The position numbers and the translations under genes are program-made. Shown here one piece after another: positions 38,673 through 47,199 of a DNA stretch of 64,000 bases; within the stretch, counting starts at the first letter, position 1, and each line of letters starts with the position of its first letter. A model generated the notes under the pieces. That model had not been told where the DNA came from, searched no databases, and worked only from the letters and a program-made list of their open reading frames with translations. The stretch is from Pseudohongiella sp. (GTDB lineage: Bacteria; Pseudomonadota; Gammaproteobacteria; Pseudomonadales; Pseudohongiellaceae): contig JAUYSM010000098.1 in assembly GCA_030696315.1 (NCBI GenBank), positions 53,749 to 117,748 of the forward strand. The letters are read 5' to 3'.

Positions 38673-39653
38673 ATGCGTCGATATATTCCCCTGATTCTGG
38701 TGGCAGGCATACTCAATGCCTGCGGGCGTGGCGATGATGCCGCCCCCGCGCCAGAGTCCGCCATAGCTCAAATACCAGCTGTACAGGAAGTCACCGCTGC
38801 CGACATCGTTGAGGCGCAGTCATTCCTAGGGTTGCCCCTGATCCGGCAAATGGATTTCCCAAACCGCGCGCAGCTTGAAAGTAATCTGATTGCAGCCCAG
38901 GCTGAACTCGATGGCAATCCCGGCAGCGCTGACGCCTTGATCTGGTTGGGCAGACGCCAGGCTTACCTGTGGCAATATCAGGACGCAATCAATACATTTA
39001 CCCGAGGCATCGAGCAGTTTCCTGACGATCCGCGCTTTTATCGTCATCGCGGCCACCGCTATGTGACCGTGCGCAACCTCGATGCTGCCATTGCTGACTT
39101 TGAAAAAGCGGCGACCCTGTTTGCGGGACAAGCGGATCAGGTCGAGCCGGATGGCGCACCCAACCCGCAGAACATTCCACGCAGTACCCTGCAATTTAAT
39201 GTCTGGTACCACCTGGGGCTTGCCTATTATTTGAAAGGCGATTTTGAAAGTGCCCTGCGTGCTTATGAAGAATGTATGCAGGTGTCTGACAACGATGACT
39301 CAATAGTTGCCACCGCCGATTGGTACTGGATGTCATTGATGCGACTTGGCCGTAGCAATGAAGCAGCTACGTTGTTGGAAATGATCAATCCGGGCATGGA
39401 CATCATCGAGAATGATTCCTACCTGCGCCGTATGTTGATGTACAAAGGGCAGGCGACCCCTGAGAGTCTGTTGGATACCTCAACGGCCGATGACCTGACG
39501 ATCGCGACTCAAGGTTACGGTGTCGGAAACTGGTATCTGGTGAACGGCGACACCGCGATGGCAAGGCAGATATTCGAGCGCGTGCTGGCTGGTCGATCGT
39601 GGTCGGCATTTGGTTACATCGCCGCAGAGGCAGAGCTGGCGCGTATGCGCTAA
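38673..39653 (+). CDS. Tetratricopeptide-repeat lipoprotein
   Basis: 326 residues from ATG 38673 with AAGGA upstream; an earlier ATG at 38637 would bury the signal sequence. The N-terminus MRRYIPLILVAGILNACGRG has a lipobox with the acylated Cys. TPR-like helices follow: ALIWLGRRQAYLWQYQDAIN, FYRHRGHRYVTVRNLDAAI and VWYHLGLAYYLKGDFESAL. It is a membrane-anchored periplasmic scaffold of unknown partner. It is followed by a small hairpin and the marR promoter. Confidence 0.85.
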   Translation: MRRYIPLILVAGILNACGRGDDAAPAPESAIAQIPAVQEVTAADIVEAQSFLGLPLIRQMDFPNRAQLESNLIAAQAELDGNPGSADALIWLGRRQAYLWQYQDAINTFTRGIEQFPDDPRFYRHRGHRYVTVRNLDAAIADFEKAATLFAGQADQVEPDGAPNPQNIPRSTLQFNVWYHLGLAYYLKGDFESALRAYEECMQVSDNDDSIVATADWYWMSLMRLGRSNEAATLLEMINPGMDIIENDSYLRRMLMYKGQATPESLLDTSTADDLTIATQGYGVGNWYLVNGDTAMARQIFERVLAGRSWSAFGYIAAEAELARMR

Positions 39654-39661
39654 AGAAATCC

Positions 39662-39682
39662 CGCAGAGTTTCACACTCTGCG
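39662..39682 (+). terminator. Short stem-loop after the TPR lipoprotein gene
   Basis: CGCAGAGT/ACTCTGCG, an 8-bp stem with a 5-base loop starting nine bases after the stop. It has no T-run. It separates the lipoprotein gene from the marR promoter. Confidence 0.45.
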
Positions 39683-39683
39683 C

Positions 39684-39711
39684 TTGCCAATATGATAAGC
39701 AAGCTTATAAT
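39684..39711 (+). promoter_or_regulatory. Promoter of the marR-efflux operon
   Basis: TTGCCA (39684-39689) and TATAAT (39706-39711) with a 16-base spacer. The marR GTG start is 34 bases after the -10 box. Confidence 0.7.
39695..39708. promoter_or_regulatory. Palindromic operator ATAAGC-AA-GCTTAT
   Basis: A perfect palindrome inside the promoter spacer that overlaps the first half of the -10 box. This placement is expected for autorepression by the MarR protein encoded directly downstream (inference). Confidence 0.6.
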
Positions 39712-39744
39712 AAGCCTGCTATCAAATTTGGTGAGAGTATTACT

Positions 39745-40218
39745 GTGGCAAAAGCAGACACGATCAAAGAACAGAGTATCGACCTGAATAACAGTCTTGG
39801 GTTTGTGATTCACGACGTTGCCCGTCTGATGCGGTGGAATTTTGATCGCAAATCCCAGGATCTAGGGCTGACCCGATCACAATGGTCGGTGCTGGCCAGC
39901 CTGAAACGTTGTGATGGTGCCCAGCAAAAAACGCTGGCCAGTTTGCTGGATATTGCGCCTATCAGCCTGGCAAGACACATCGATCGACTGCAACAGGATG
40001 GCTGGGTCACCCGTCAGGATGACCCGGACGACAGGCGCGCCAAGCGCGTGTTCCTCACTGACAAGGCACATGACATCCTGGCCGAGCTTCAAACGCTTGG
40101 CCAACAGGTCCGGGCGGAAGCCCTTGCCGGTATCACTTCCGCTGAAGAACAACAATTACTGCAGCTCCTGCTCCGCATGCGAGGCAATCTTGCCTTGTCA
40201 GCAAACCCCGTAATTTAA
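39745..40218 (+). CDS. MarR family transcriptional repressor
   Basis: 157 residues from the GTG at 39745, preceded by GGTGAGAG; the open frame back to 39610 covers the promoter and is not real coding. The winged helix is visible: LTRSQWSVLASLKRC, KTLASLLDIAPISLARHIDRLQQ (recognition helix) and the wing WVTRQDDPDDRRAKRVFLT with the family DXRXXXV motif. It probably represses the two efflux genes that follow and itself through the palindrome in its promoter; the inducing ligand is unknown. Confidence 0.9.
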   Translation: MAKADTIKEQSIDLNNSLGFVIHDVARLMRWNFDRKSQDLGLTRSQWSVLASLKRCDGAQQKTLASLLDIAPISLARHIDRLQQDGWVTRQDDPDDRRAKRVFLTDKAHDILAELQTLGQQVRAEALAGITSAEEQQLLQLLLRMRGNLALSANPVI

Positions 40219-40234
40219 TTTTTCAGGTGAAAAA

Positions 40235-41269
40235 ATGATTTCCGCAAAAGCAGTAAAACATGTCGCCATGTTGATTCTTGGCCCCCTGGTAATTGCCGCC
40301 ATCAGTGCGGTGGTGTACCTGAATGGCGGGCGTGTTGTCAGTACTGACAATGCCTATGTAAAAGCCCGGATCATTGATGTGAGCAGCGAAATATCTGGCC
40401 AGGTGACACGCGTCAGCGCCCGCGATAACCAACGGGTCAGTAAAGGTCAGCTGCTGTTTGAAATTGATGATCGCCCGTATCAGATCGCTTTGCTGGGAGC
40501 GGAAGCGCAGCTGGCTGAAGTCCGCAGCAATATTGCCAGTCTGCAGCAGGAGTATCACAACAGCGAGATTGAGATTCGTAATGCTGATGCCAAACTGGAG
40601 TATTTGGGCAAGGAACTTGAACGTTTGCGCTCACTGCTGGCACGTGGTTCCGTGTCCGTGTCCCAGTTTGATGAGGTCGAATTCCAATGGATCTCCGCAC
40701 AAAACAGTCGTCAGGAGAAGCGCCAGTCGCTGGAAGTGATCAAGGCACGGCTGATCGATCCGGCGCGCCCCATTGACGAACACCCACTGGTACAGCGTGC
40801 TATCGCCCAGCGCGACAGTGCTCAGCTGGATTTGACCCACGTTGAAATCCGGGCTCCGCATGATGGCATTGCCGTTAATGTGTCGGCCCAGGGTGGTGAA
40901 AACGTGGTGGCAGGCGCGCCACTGATGAGCATCGTGGATGACAGTTACATGTGGCTGGAAGCCAACTTTAAAGAAACCGATCTGACACATCTCAAGGTTG
41001 GCCAACCGGTCAGTGTGCGTATTGATTCCTTTCCGGATCAGCAATGGACAGCCCATGTGGACAGCATTACGCCGGCAACCGGTGCCGAGTTTTCACTGTT
41101 GCCAGCGCAGAACAGCTCCGGCAACTGGGTCAAAGTTGTGCAGCGTATCAAGGTCAATATTGCCCTGGACAACTACAACGGTGAGCCCGCTTTGGCCGCA
41201 GGCATGAGTGCAGTGGTTGATGTGGATACTGGCAACAAACGTAGTCTGCCCATGATTGGTGCGCTCTGA
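40235..41269 (+). CDS. HlyD/EmrA-type membrane fusion protein
   Basis: 344 residues. One N-terminal membrane helix (MLILGPLVIAAISAVVYL), then the EmrA pattern RVVSTDNAYVKARIIDVSSEISGQV, a biotinyl-lipoyl-like half, a coiled-coil hairpin (about 90-175), the second half VEIRAPHDGIAVNV, and a beta-barrel domain ending in GMSAVVDVDTG. It links the MFS pump to an outer-membrane channel across the periplasm. It starts 16 bases after marR with an AGGTGA ribosome binding site. No TolC-type gene is adjacent. Confidence 0.9.
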   Translation: MISAKAVKHVAMLILGPLVIAAISAVVYLNGGRVVSTDNAYVKARIIDVSSEISGQVTRVSARDNQRVSKGQLLFEIDDRPYQIALLGAEAQLAEVRSNIASLQQEYHNSEIEIRNADAKLEYLGKELERLRSLLARGSVSVSQFDEVEFQWISAQNSRQEKRQSLEVIKARLIDPARPIDEHPLVQRAIAQRDSAQLDLTHVEIRAPHDGIAVNVSAQGGENVVAGAPLMSIVDDSYMWLEANFKETDLTHLKVGQPVSVRIDSFPDQQWTAHVDSITPATGAEFSLLPAQNSSGNWVKVVQRIKVNIALDNYNGEPALAAGMSAVVDVDTGNKRSLPMIGAL

Positions 41270-41282
41270 GAGGTTGTCAATT

Positions 41283-42788
41283 GTGAGTGCACCCGCCATG
41301 GCTGTGCCTTATCGTGGATTGATCACGCTGTCGATCATGCTTGCTACCATCATGCAGGTACTCGACACCACCATCGCCAACGTTGCGCTGCCGCATATGC
41401 AGGGCAGTCTGTCGGCCACACAGGATCAGATCACCTGGGTGCTGACATCCTACATTGTGGCGTCAGCGATCATGACCTTGCCAACGGGATGGATGGCGGG
41501 GCGATATGGGCGCAAGAATGTGTTTCTGGTCAGTACGGCCGGATTCACACTGACCTCACTGATGTGTGGCATGGCGGGCAGCATCGAGGCAATGGTGCTT
41601 TATCGTGTGCTGCAAGGCTGCTTTGGTGCGGCGCTGGTGCCGCTGGCGCAGGCCACCCTGCTTGATATCAATCCGCGCGAAAAACACGGCAGCGCCATGG
41701 CAATGTGGGGTGTCGGTGTCATGATCGGTCCGATTTTAGGGCCAACCTTGGGTGGTTACCTGACGGAATTCTATAACTGGCGCTGGGTGTTTCTGATCAA
41801 TCTGCCCCTGGGTGTGATCACCTTTCTTGGCTTATGGCTGTTTATGCCAGATTCCGAGCGTTCCGACCGACCTTTTGACAAATTTGGATTTTTTACACTG
41901 ACGCTGGTCATCGGTAGCATTCAATTAACGCTGGATAGAGGCGAACATGTCGGCTGGCTTGAAGCCAGGGAAATTCTGCTGTACTGCGCAATCGGTTGCA
42001 GTGCGTTGTGGATGTATGCGGTGCATACCCGACAGAGCGCACACCCGTTTTTGTCACCCGCTATGTTCCGCGACCGCAATCTGGTCGCCAGCCTGTTTTT
42101 TATCTTTTTTGTGGGCATCATCCTGCTGGCCACCATGGCGTTATTGCCGCCATACATGCAGAACCTGATGGGTTATCCGGTACTGGATGTGGGTACGCTG
42201 ATGGCGCCGCGCGGCATGGGCACCATGCTGGCCATGTTGATTGTGGGCAAGTTGACCCATCGGGTGGACCCGCGTGTGCTGATCCTGTCGGGATTGGCGT
42301 TGACCGCCATTTCACTGTTTCAGATGAGTTTGTTTACTACCTACGTACCGCCTTCCCTGTTGATCTGGACAGGCGCTATGCAAGGTTTTGGATTGGGTTT
42401 CATTTTTGTGCCGCTGAGCACGGTGGCTTATGCAACGCTGGCGCCGCAATACCGAGCGGAAGCTGCCAGTGTGTTCAGCCTGACGCGCAACATGGGCAGT
42501 AGCATTGGTATTTCGATGGTGATGGCCGTGTTGGGCCGCAATATGCAAATCAACCATGCCTATCTCAGCGAATACATCACCCCGTTCAGCTCCGGCATGT
42601 CGATCAATCAGCTGCCCGGCAGTCTGGCCTCTCAGGCCGGCGCTGCACTGGCGCTGCTTGATGCGGAAGTATCGAGACAGGCTGCGACTATCGCGTATCT
42701 CAATGATTTCCGCCTGATGATGTGGATTGTGATCGCCGCTGCACCCTTGGTACTACTGCTGCGACGACCCATTCAACAAGCGGCATAA
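41283..42788 (+). CDS. DHA2 family (EmrB-type) MFS drug efflux permease
   Basis: 501 residues from GTG 41283, preceded by GAGAGG; a TTG at 41256 inside the previous gene is less likely. Fourteen membrane helices are expected. Signature motifs are LDTTIANVALPHMQG (motif D1), GWMAGRYGRKNVFL (motif A) and GPTLGGYL (motif C). It is a proton-driven exporter of hydrophobic compounds working with the adjacent EmrA-type protein. It overlaps the end of the fusion-protein gene's transcript region by close spacing (13 bases) and converges with the aldolase gene six bases on. Confidence 0.92.
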   Translation: MSAPAMAVPYRGLITLSIMLATIMQVLDTTIANVALPHMQGSLSATQDQITWVLTSYIVASAIMTLPTGWMAGRYGRKNVFLVSTAGFTLTSLMCGMAGSIEAMVLYRVLQGCFGAALVPLAQATLLDINPREKHGSAMAMWGVGVMIGPILGPTLGGYLTEFYNWRWVFLINLPLGVITFLGLWLFMPDSERSDRPFDKFGFFTLTLVIGSIQLTLDRGEHVGWLEAREILLYCAIGCSALWMYAVHTRQSAHPFLSPAMFRDRNLVASLFFIFFVGIILLATMALLPPYMQNLMGYPVLDVGTLMAPRGMGTMLAMLIVGKLTHRVDPRVLILSGLALTAISLFQMSLFTTYVPPSLLIWTGAMQGFGLGFIFVPLSTVAYATLAPQYRAEAASVFSLTRNMGSSIGISMVMAVLGRNMQINHAYLSEYITPFSSGMSINQLPGSLASQAGAALALLDAEVSRQAATIAYLNDFRLMMWIVIAAAPLVLLLRRPIQQAA

Positions 42789-42794
42789 ATCTGC

Positions 42795-43562
42795 TCAGGT
42801 CCGGTAGCTCGGATCTTTGGCATCCAGCATCCGGATCAACCCTGGCCATACCAGTGGCGCGACTTTGGGCAACATGCTGGATTGCTGGCGGGTGGTTTCA
42901 AGCGCCTGTGCAGATGGGAAGTGCAATTCCCCGCCAGCCTGAGCCTTGATTTGTTTTTCGCAGGCATTCTCCAGAAAATACATCAGCGTAAATGCTTCCG
43001 CCACGGTGTTGCCGATGGTCAAGGTGCCGTGATTGCGCAGAATCATCACATCTTTGTCGCCCAGATCTTTGACAATTCGCTCACGTTCGTCCAAATCAAG
43101 CGCCACACCTTCGTAGTCATGATAGGCAACACGTGGATAGACCAGCATGGCGGTTTGAGTGATGGGTAACAGGCCATCTTTTTGTGCTGACACAGCCGTG
43201 CCGGCATGATTGTGAAGATGCATCACGCTGCCGGCGTCCTCTTTCGCCATGTGAATGGCGCTGTGGATGGTGAAACCGGCCGGGTTGATGCGATAACCAT
43301 TGTCCGCCACGATATTGCCGGCCTGATCCACTTTGACCAGTGATGATGCGGTAATTTCGTGAAACATCATGCCGTAAGGGTTAATCAGAAAACGGTGGTC
43401 GGCGCCCGGCAGGCGCGCAGACAGATGCGTAAAAATCAGATCATCCCAGCCAAAGTGCGCTACCAGTCGATAGGCGGCCGCCAGATCTATTCGGATCTGC
43501 CATTCTTCCGGGTCGATGTGTTGGGGACGGGCGTCTGCGTGCATCTGCGATAGTTCTGTCAT
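42795..43562 (-). CDS. Class II aldolase/adducin domain protein
   Basis: 255 residues. The zinc-binding His motif is in VMHLHNHAGTAVSA and the third His in LRNHGTLTIG; an early HFGWDDLIFTHLSARLPG matches the class II aldolase fold (AraD/FucA family). The larger size and the closing region with LETTRQQSSM resemble the 'class II aldolase/adducin' proteins of unknown substrate rather than sugar-phosphate aldolases. GGAG lies five bases before the ATG. It is transcribed alone, diverging from the large plus-strand cluster. Confidence 0.9.
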   Translation of the reverse strand: MTELSQMHADARPQHIDPEEWQIRIDLAAAYRLVAHFGWDDLIFTHLSARLPGADHRFLINPYGMMFHEITASSLVKVDQAGNIVADNGYRINPAGFTIHSAIHMAKEDAGSVMHLHNHAGTAVSAQKDGLLPITQTAMLVYPRVAYHDYEGVALDLDERERIVKDLGDKDVMILRNHGTLTIGNTVAEAFTLMYFLENACEKQIKAQAGGELHFPSAQALETTRQQSSMLPKVAPLVWPGLIRMLDAKDPSYRT

Positions 43563-43627
43563 ATCAGCTCCGGTATCAGTCGTCTGGATTCCTTGTCATT
43601 GTTACCTGCAATGCCACTTGTTTCAAC

Positions 43628-43656
43628 TTGTAGAGCGACACCCATGTTTGTATATT
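43628..43656 (+). promoter_or_regulatory. Promoter of the 43.7-52.6 kb gene run
   Basis: TTGTAG (43628-43633) and TATATT (43651-43656) with a 17-base spacer, 32 bases before the first ATG of the plus-strand run. Confidence 0.55.
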
Positions 43657-43688
43657 GCCTGACAGCGTAATCGGCAGAGAGTCTGGCC

Positions 43689-44174
43689 ATGAATACCGAA
43701 GTATGGGAGTTGATGAGTTATGTGGTCACGGTGATCGGCTTGCCGCTGGCCATTGCCGTATTTCTATTTGAACAACAAAAAGAGCGCGAGAATGAAGAGG
43801 AAGAGGTTTACCAGCTGCTGTCCGACAACTATCAGGATTTTTTGAAAGTTGCGCTGGAGAATCCGGATTTGCGCCTGTTTTCCAAAGATGCCACGCCATC
43901 ATTGAGTGACGAGCAAGCTGAGCGTCAGCTTATTATCTTCAGTATGTTGATGTCATTGTTCGAACGCGCTTACCTGTTGTTGTATGAAGATAAAATGTCG
44001 CCCAAACAAGCGCGGCGCTGGAATTCATGGGAGGACTATATTCAGGACTGGTGCGCCAACGAAGATTTTTGCTCGTACCTGCCTCGCCTGTTAAAAGGTG
44101 AAGATCCAGGATTTGTGCGTTATGTCAAAACACAGGCCGCCAAGGCCAAAGATTCACAAGACAGTTATTTATGA
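43689..44174 (+). CDS. Unknown membrane-anchored protein
   Basis: 161 residues, not recognised. One N-terminal membrane helix (LMSYVVTVIGLPLAIAVFLF, about 8-28), then a strongly acidic segment (ERENEEEEVYQLL) and a soluble helical domain with LIIFSMLMSLFERAYLLLYEDKM and WEDYIQDWCANEDFCSYLP. The helix precedes a charged coil, so the domain is most likely cytoplasmic. GAGAG lies before the ATG and a promoter upstream. It overlaps the hotdog gene by ATGA, which ties it to the racemase/MscS genes behind it. Confidence 0.8.
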   Translation: MNTEVWELMSYVVTVIGLPLAIAVFLFEQQKERENEEEEVYQLLSDNYQDFLKVALENPDLRLFSKDATPSLSDEQAERQLIIFSMLMSLFERAYLLLYEDKMSPKQARRWNSWEDYIQDWCANEDFCSYLPRLLKGEDPGFVRYVKTQAAKAKDSQDSYL

Positions 44175-45034
44175 GTCAGTCTATGTCGTTACGTACTCAA
44201 GGCAGCAGTCCCGTCAGTTGGTCTGCGCAAGCGTTTAATCAAGTACCAGATTCTGACAATCGCATCCATTCTGATCAGATAGCCAAGGCCTATGGTTTTA
44301 CCGGTGCGCTGGTGCCCGGCGTCACGGTATCGTCGTACCTGATCCACCCGGCTGTGCAGGCCTGGGGTAAAAAGTGGCTGGAACACGGCGCAGCCCACGT
44401 ATCCGTCAAGTCGCCCTTATATGATGAAAGAAAGTTTGATGTTTTTGTAAACGCACAAGGCGCGGGCTATGAGGCAGACTTGCTCAGTGAAGGCCGACAG
44501 TGCGCGCACGCGTCCGTGAGTATAACTGAGCGATTACCCCCTGCGCCGACCCTGCGCGGTGACACCTTGATCAGAGCGGATTTTGTGGCTCCACCTGTCA
44601 GCAGGGCATTGATGGCAGCTTTGCAGGTCAGTGGATGTGCGTCCGTGCGTTACTGTTGGTCCGCAGATCATGAAATGGCCAGTTATTTGCGCGAGCAACA
44701 GGCCATGCCGGCCTTGCTCAGAACAGATGGCGAACCGGGCAGCGGCGGGTTTGCTAACATGGCGTTTTTGCTGGGGTGCGCCAACCGGCATTTTGCAGCG
44801 ATTGCGCGCATGAGTCCCTGGATTCACATGGAAACCTGGTCACAAAATTTTCACGCCGTAGAGCTTGGCACAGAGTTGATCAGTGAAATGAAAATCACCC
44901 GCCTGTTTGAAAAAAAGGGCCATGAGTTTGCCGACTGTGAATTTAATCTGTTCAGGGCAGCAGACAATGTGTGCGTGTGCTCCATCACGCAACGCGCAAT
45001 CTATCAACTGCGCTTGCCAGGTAGCCACGCATGA
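44171..45034 (+). CDS. Hotdog-fold (MaoC-like) protein
   Basis: 287 residues. The N-terminal part carries a MaoC/hydratase-like stretch IHSDQIAKAYGFTGALVPGVTVSSYL, in which the Ala-x-x-x-Gly-Phe and Val-Pro-Gly elements recall the R-specific enoyl-CoA hydratase family, though the catalytic Asp-His pair is not plain. A second half (about 150-287) may be another hotdog module (FHAVELGTELISEMKITRLF). It may bind or hydrate an acyl-thioester; activity is uncertain. It starts and ends with ATGA overlaps. Confidence 0.65.
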   Translation: MSQSMSLRTQGSSPVSWSAQAFNQVPDSDNRIHSDQIAKAYGFTGALVPGVTVSSYLIHPAVQAWGKKWLEHGAAHVSVKSPLYDERKFDVFVNAQGAGYEADLLSEGRQCAHASVSITERLPPAPTLRGDTLIRADFVAPPVSRALMAALQVSGCASVRYCWSADHEMASYLREQQAMPALLRTDGEPGSGGFANMAFLLGCANRHFAAIARMSPWIHMETWSQNFHAVELGTELISEMKITRLFEKKGHEFADCEFNLFRAADNVCVCSITQRAIYQLRLPGSHA

Positions 45035-45726
45035 AAACCATTGGGCTGCTGGGCGGCATGAGCTGGGAATCCACACAGACCTATTATCGGGCCATTAACG
45101 AGGGCGTCCGCCAGCAGCTTGGTGGATTGCATTCCGCTAAAATTGTCCTGTACAGCGTAGATTTTGCAGAAATTGAAACCTTACAAATGCAAGGTGACTG
45201 GGACCAGGCCGGACGCTTGCTGGCTGACGCTGCGCTTGCAATACAACACGCCGGTGCAGACTTTCTGGTAATTTGCACAAACACCATGCACAAAGTGGCG
45301 CCAGCAATCGCCGACGTCATTAAACTCCCGATTCTGCACATTGCCGATGCTACGGCAGATGAACTGATTGCCAAGGGTGTAAAGAGCGTTGGTTTGCTCG
45401 GAACACGCTTCACCATGGAGCAGGCCTTTTACAAAGATCGCCTGACCGCCAAAGGCATCACGGTTGTGGTGCCGGGGCCAGCAGACCGTGAGATTGTTAA
45501 CCGCATCATTTACGAAGAACTGTGTCTGGGTAACATTCAGGGTAACTCGCGTGTGCAATACCTGGAGATTATTCAGCGACTTCAGCAGCAAGGTGCGGAG
45601 GCGGTGATTCTGGGGTGCACCGAAATTTCGCTGCTGGTCCAGCAATCAGACACCCCGATTGCGCTGTTTGATACTACCGCTATTCATGCGCAGCAGGCCG
45701 TCAGGCTTGCGCTTGCCTCAGGATGA
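45031..45726 (+). CDS. Aspartate/glutamate racemase family protein
   Basis: 231 residues. N-terminal MKTIGLLGGMSWESTQTYY is the hallmark of the YgeA/aspartate racemase branch. The two catalytic Cys are present: Cys82 in VICTNTMHK and Cys196 in ILGCTEISLL, the latter with the usual C-T-E. It is a PLP-independent racemase for aspartate, glutamate or a related amino acid; substrate not certain. It overlaps both neighbours by ATGA, placing it between a hotdog protein and an MscS channel. Confidence 0.92.
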   Translation: MKTIGLLGGMSWESTQTYYRAINEGVRQQLGGLHSAKIVLYSVDFAEIETLQMQGDWDQAGRLLADAALAIQHAGADFLVICTNTMHKVAPAIADVIKLPILHIADATADELIAKGVKSVGLLGTRFTMEQAFYKDRLTAKGITVVVPGPADREIVNRIIYEELCLGNIQGNSRVQYLEIIQRLQQQGAEAVILGCTEISLLVQQSDTPIALFDTTAIHAQQAVRLALASG

Positions 45727-46640
45727 GTTCAATGCTTGAACAAATACAGACCTGGCTGAATAATTTTGTGTTGTCGGACTCGATGATCAGTCTGATCAGT
45801 AGTTCGCTCATTCTGATCGTATCGGTAATTGCCCTGCGCTCGTTGCTGGGCCGTTTTATCCGTCGTAGTGTGGCGGCAACTGAGCTTCGTCGGAAATGGT
45901 TGGTGCAGTCGCGCAATGGTCTGCTGTTATTACTGATGCTGGGTCTGATACTGATCTGGGGCGAAGAGCTGCGCACGCTGGCCCTGTCTATTGTTGCAAT
46001 CGCCGTAGCCTTGGTTATTGCAACCAAAGAGCTGATTCTGTGTGTGATTGGCACTTTACTGAAAACAGTGTCAAAGTCCTTTGATTTGGGCGATCGCATA
46101 CAGGTCAAAGACTTTCGTGGTGATGTGATCGACCAGAACTTGTTGGCCACCACCATCATGGAAGTAGGCCCAGGCAAAATCACCCACCAGCGTACCGGCC
46201 GCACCATGGTCATTCCCAATGCCATGTTTGTGTCCGAACCGGTGATCAACGAAAGTTTTACGCATGATTACGTGTTTCATGTGTTTACCATTCCGTTCAG
46301 ACGTGACGAAGACTGGCATGAGGCACAAAAAGCATTTCTGGAGTCAGCCAAAAGGCACTGCGCGCCTTATCTGGAAGAGGTTCGTAAGTACATGAACCGC
46401 ATCAGCATCAAGCGAGGTCTGGAAGTCCCGTCGGTCGACCCCCGGGTGACCATTCAAGTGCCAACCGCCGGCGAGGTGCACTTGATTGTGCGTGTCCCCG
46501 CCAAATCCGGTGAACGTGGATTTATAGAGCAAGCTATTTTGACTGATGTATTTTTACACAATGACTTTATCAAGAAGCCTGTCAGAGCCGCTGATTCTCA
46601 GGTCGCTCAGCAAGCACACGACCCTGAGCCGGGACAATGA
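45723..46640 (+). CDS. MscS family mechanosensitive channel
   Basis: 305 residues. Three hydrophobic segments: SMISLISSSLILIVSVIALR, SRNGLLLLLMLGLILIWG and LALSIVAIAVALVIATKELI. These are followed by the pore-lining region, then the beta domain DLGDRIQVKDFRGDVID and a C-terminal alpha/beta vestibule. The C-terminus is shorter and more divergent than E. coli MscS, with KSGERGFIEQAILTD. It would release solutes under membrane tension. It is coupled by ATGA to the racemase and followed closely by a GNAT gene. Confidence 0.88.
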   Translation: MSSMLEQIQTWLNNFVLSDSMISLISSSLILIVSVIALRSLLGRFIRRSVAATELRRKWLVQSRNGLLLLLMLGLILIWGEELRTLALSIVAIAVALVIATKELILCVIGTLLKTVSKSFDLGDRIQVKDFRGDVIDQNLLATTIMEVGPGKITHQRTGRTMVIPNAMFVSEPVINESFTHDYVFHVFTIPFRRDEDWHEAQKAFLESAKRHCAPYLEEVRKYMNRISIKRGLEVPSVDPRVTIQVPTAGEVHLIVRVPAKSGERGFIEQAILTDVFLHNDFIKKPVRAADSQVAQQAHDPEPGQ

Positions 46641-46644
46641 CACC

Positions 46645-47199
46645 ATGACTGATTCAGCAAACCAATGGCCGGTGCGTTTTGCAACTGCGCGGGATGCCGC
46701 TGATATTGCCCGCATTTACAACCATTACATTCAAACCTCGGTCATTACGTTTGAAGAGCAAACGCTAAGTACAGCAGACATGGCGCAACGGATCGCAGAC
46801 GTGAATGCCCTAGGTTTACCCTGGCTGGTTACCGAAAAAGATGGTGTCGTGTCTGGTTATGCCTACGCGACGCGCTGGAAACCGCGCACTGCCTACCGGC
46901 ACTCGGTTGAGATTACTGTGTACATGGCGCCTGACTATTCTGGCAAAGGCATGGGCACTGCGCTGTATGCTGAGTTATTCCGGTTGCTGAGAACACGCGG
47001 AGTGCACGCGGCCGTGGGTGGAATTGCCTTGCCCAACGATGCCAGTGTGGCCTTGCACGAGAAAGTGGGTATGAAAAAAATTGGAGAGTTTGAGCAAATC
47101 GGTTTTAAACAGGGGCGTTGGTTAAACGTCGGATACTGGCAGATTGTTTTTGAAGACAACGCGGCGCAGACCGCTGCGGTCGAACAAAACAGGTCATAA
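46645..47199 (+). CDS. GNAT acetyltransferase, phosphinothricin-acetyltransferase-like
   Basis: 184 residues from ATG 46645, just after the MscS stop; the frame upstream to 46546 is inside MscS. Family features: ARDAADIARIYNHYIQTSVITFEE at the N-terminus, acetyl-CoA motif APDYSGKGMGTALYAEL, and GGIALPNDASVALHEKVGMKKIGEF. The PAT/YwnH branch acetylates small amines such as phosphinothricin or methionine sulfone. Its stop touches the SDR start (TAATG). Substrate unknown. Confidence 0.9.
   Translation: MTDSANQWPVRFATARDAADIARIYNHYIQTSVITFEEQTLSTADMAQRIADVNALGLPWLVTEKDGVVSGYAYATRWKPRTAYRHSVEITVYMAPDYSGKGMGTALYAELFRLLRTRGVHAAVGGIALPNDASVALHEKVGMKKIGEFEQIGFKQGRWLNVGYWQIVFEDNAAQTAAVEQNRS

Noticed and set aside
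39610..39744. Upstream extension of the marR reading frame
   Set aside because: It spans the TTGCCA/TATAAT promoter, the operator palindrome and the end of the TPR gene; the GTG at 39745 has a good ribosome binding site and matches MarR length.
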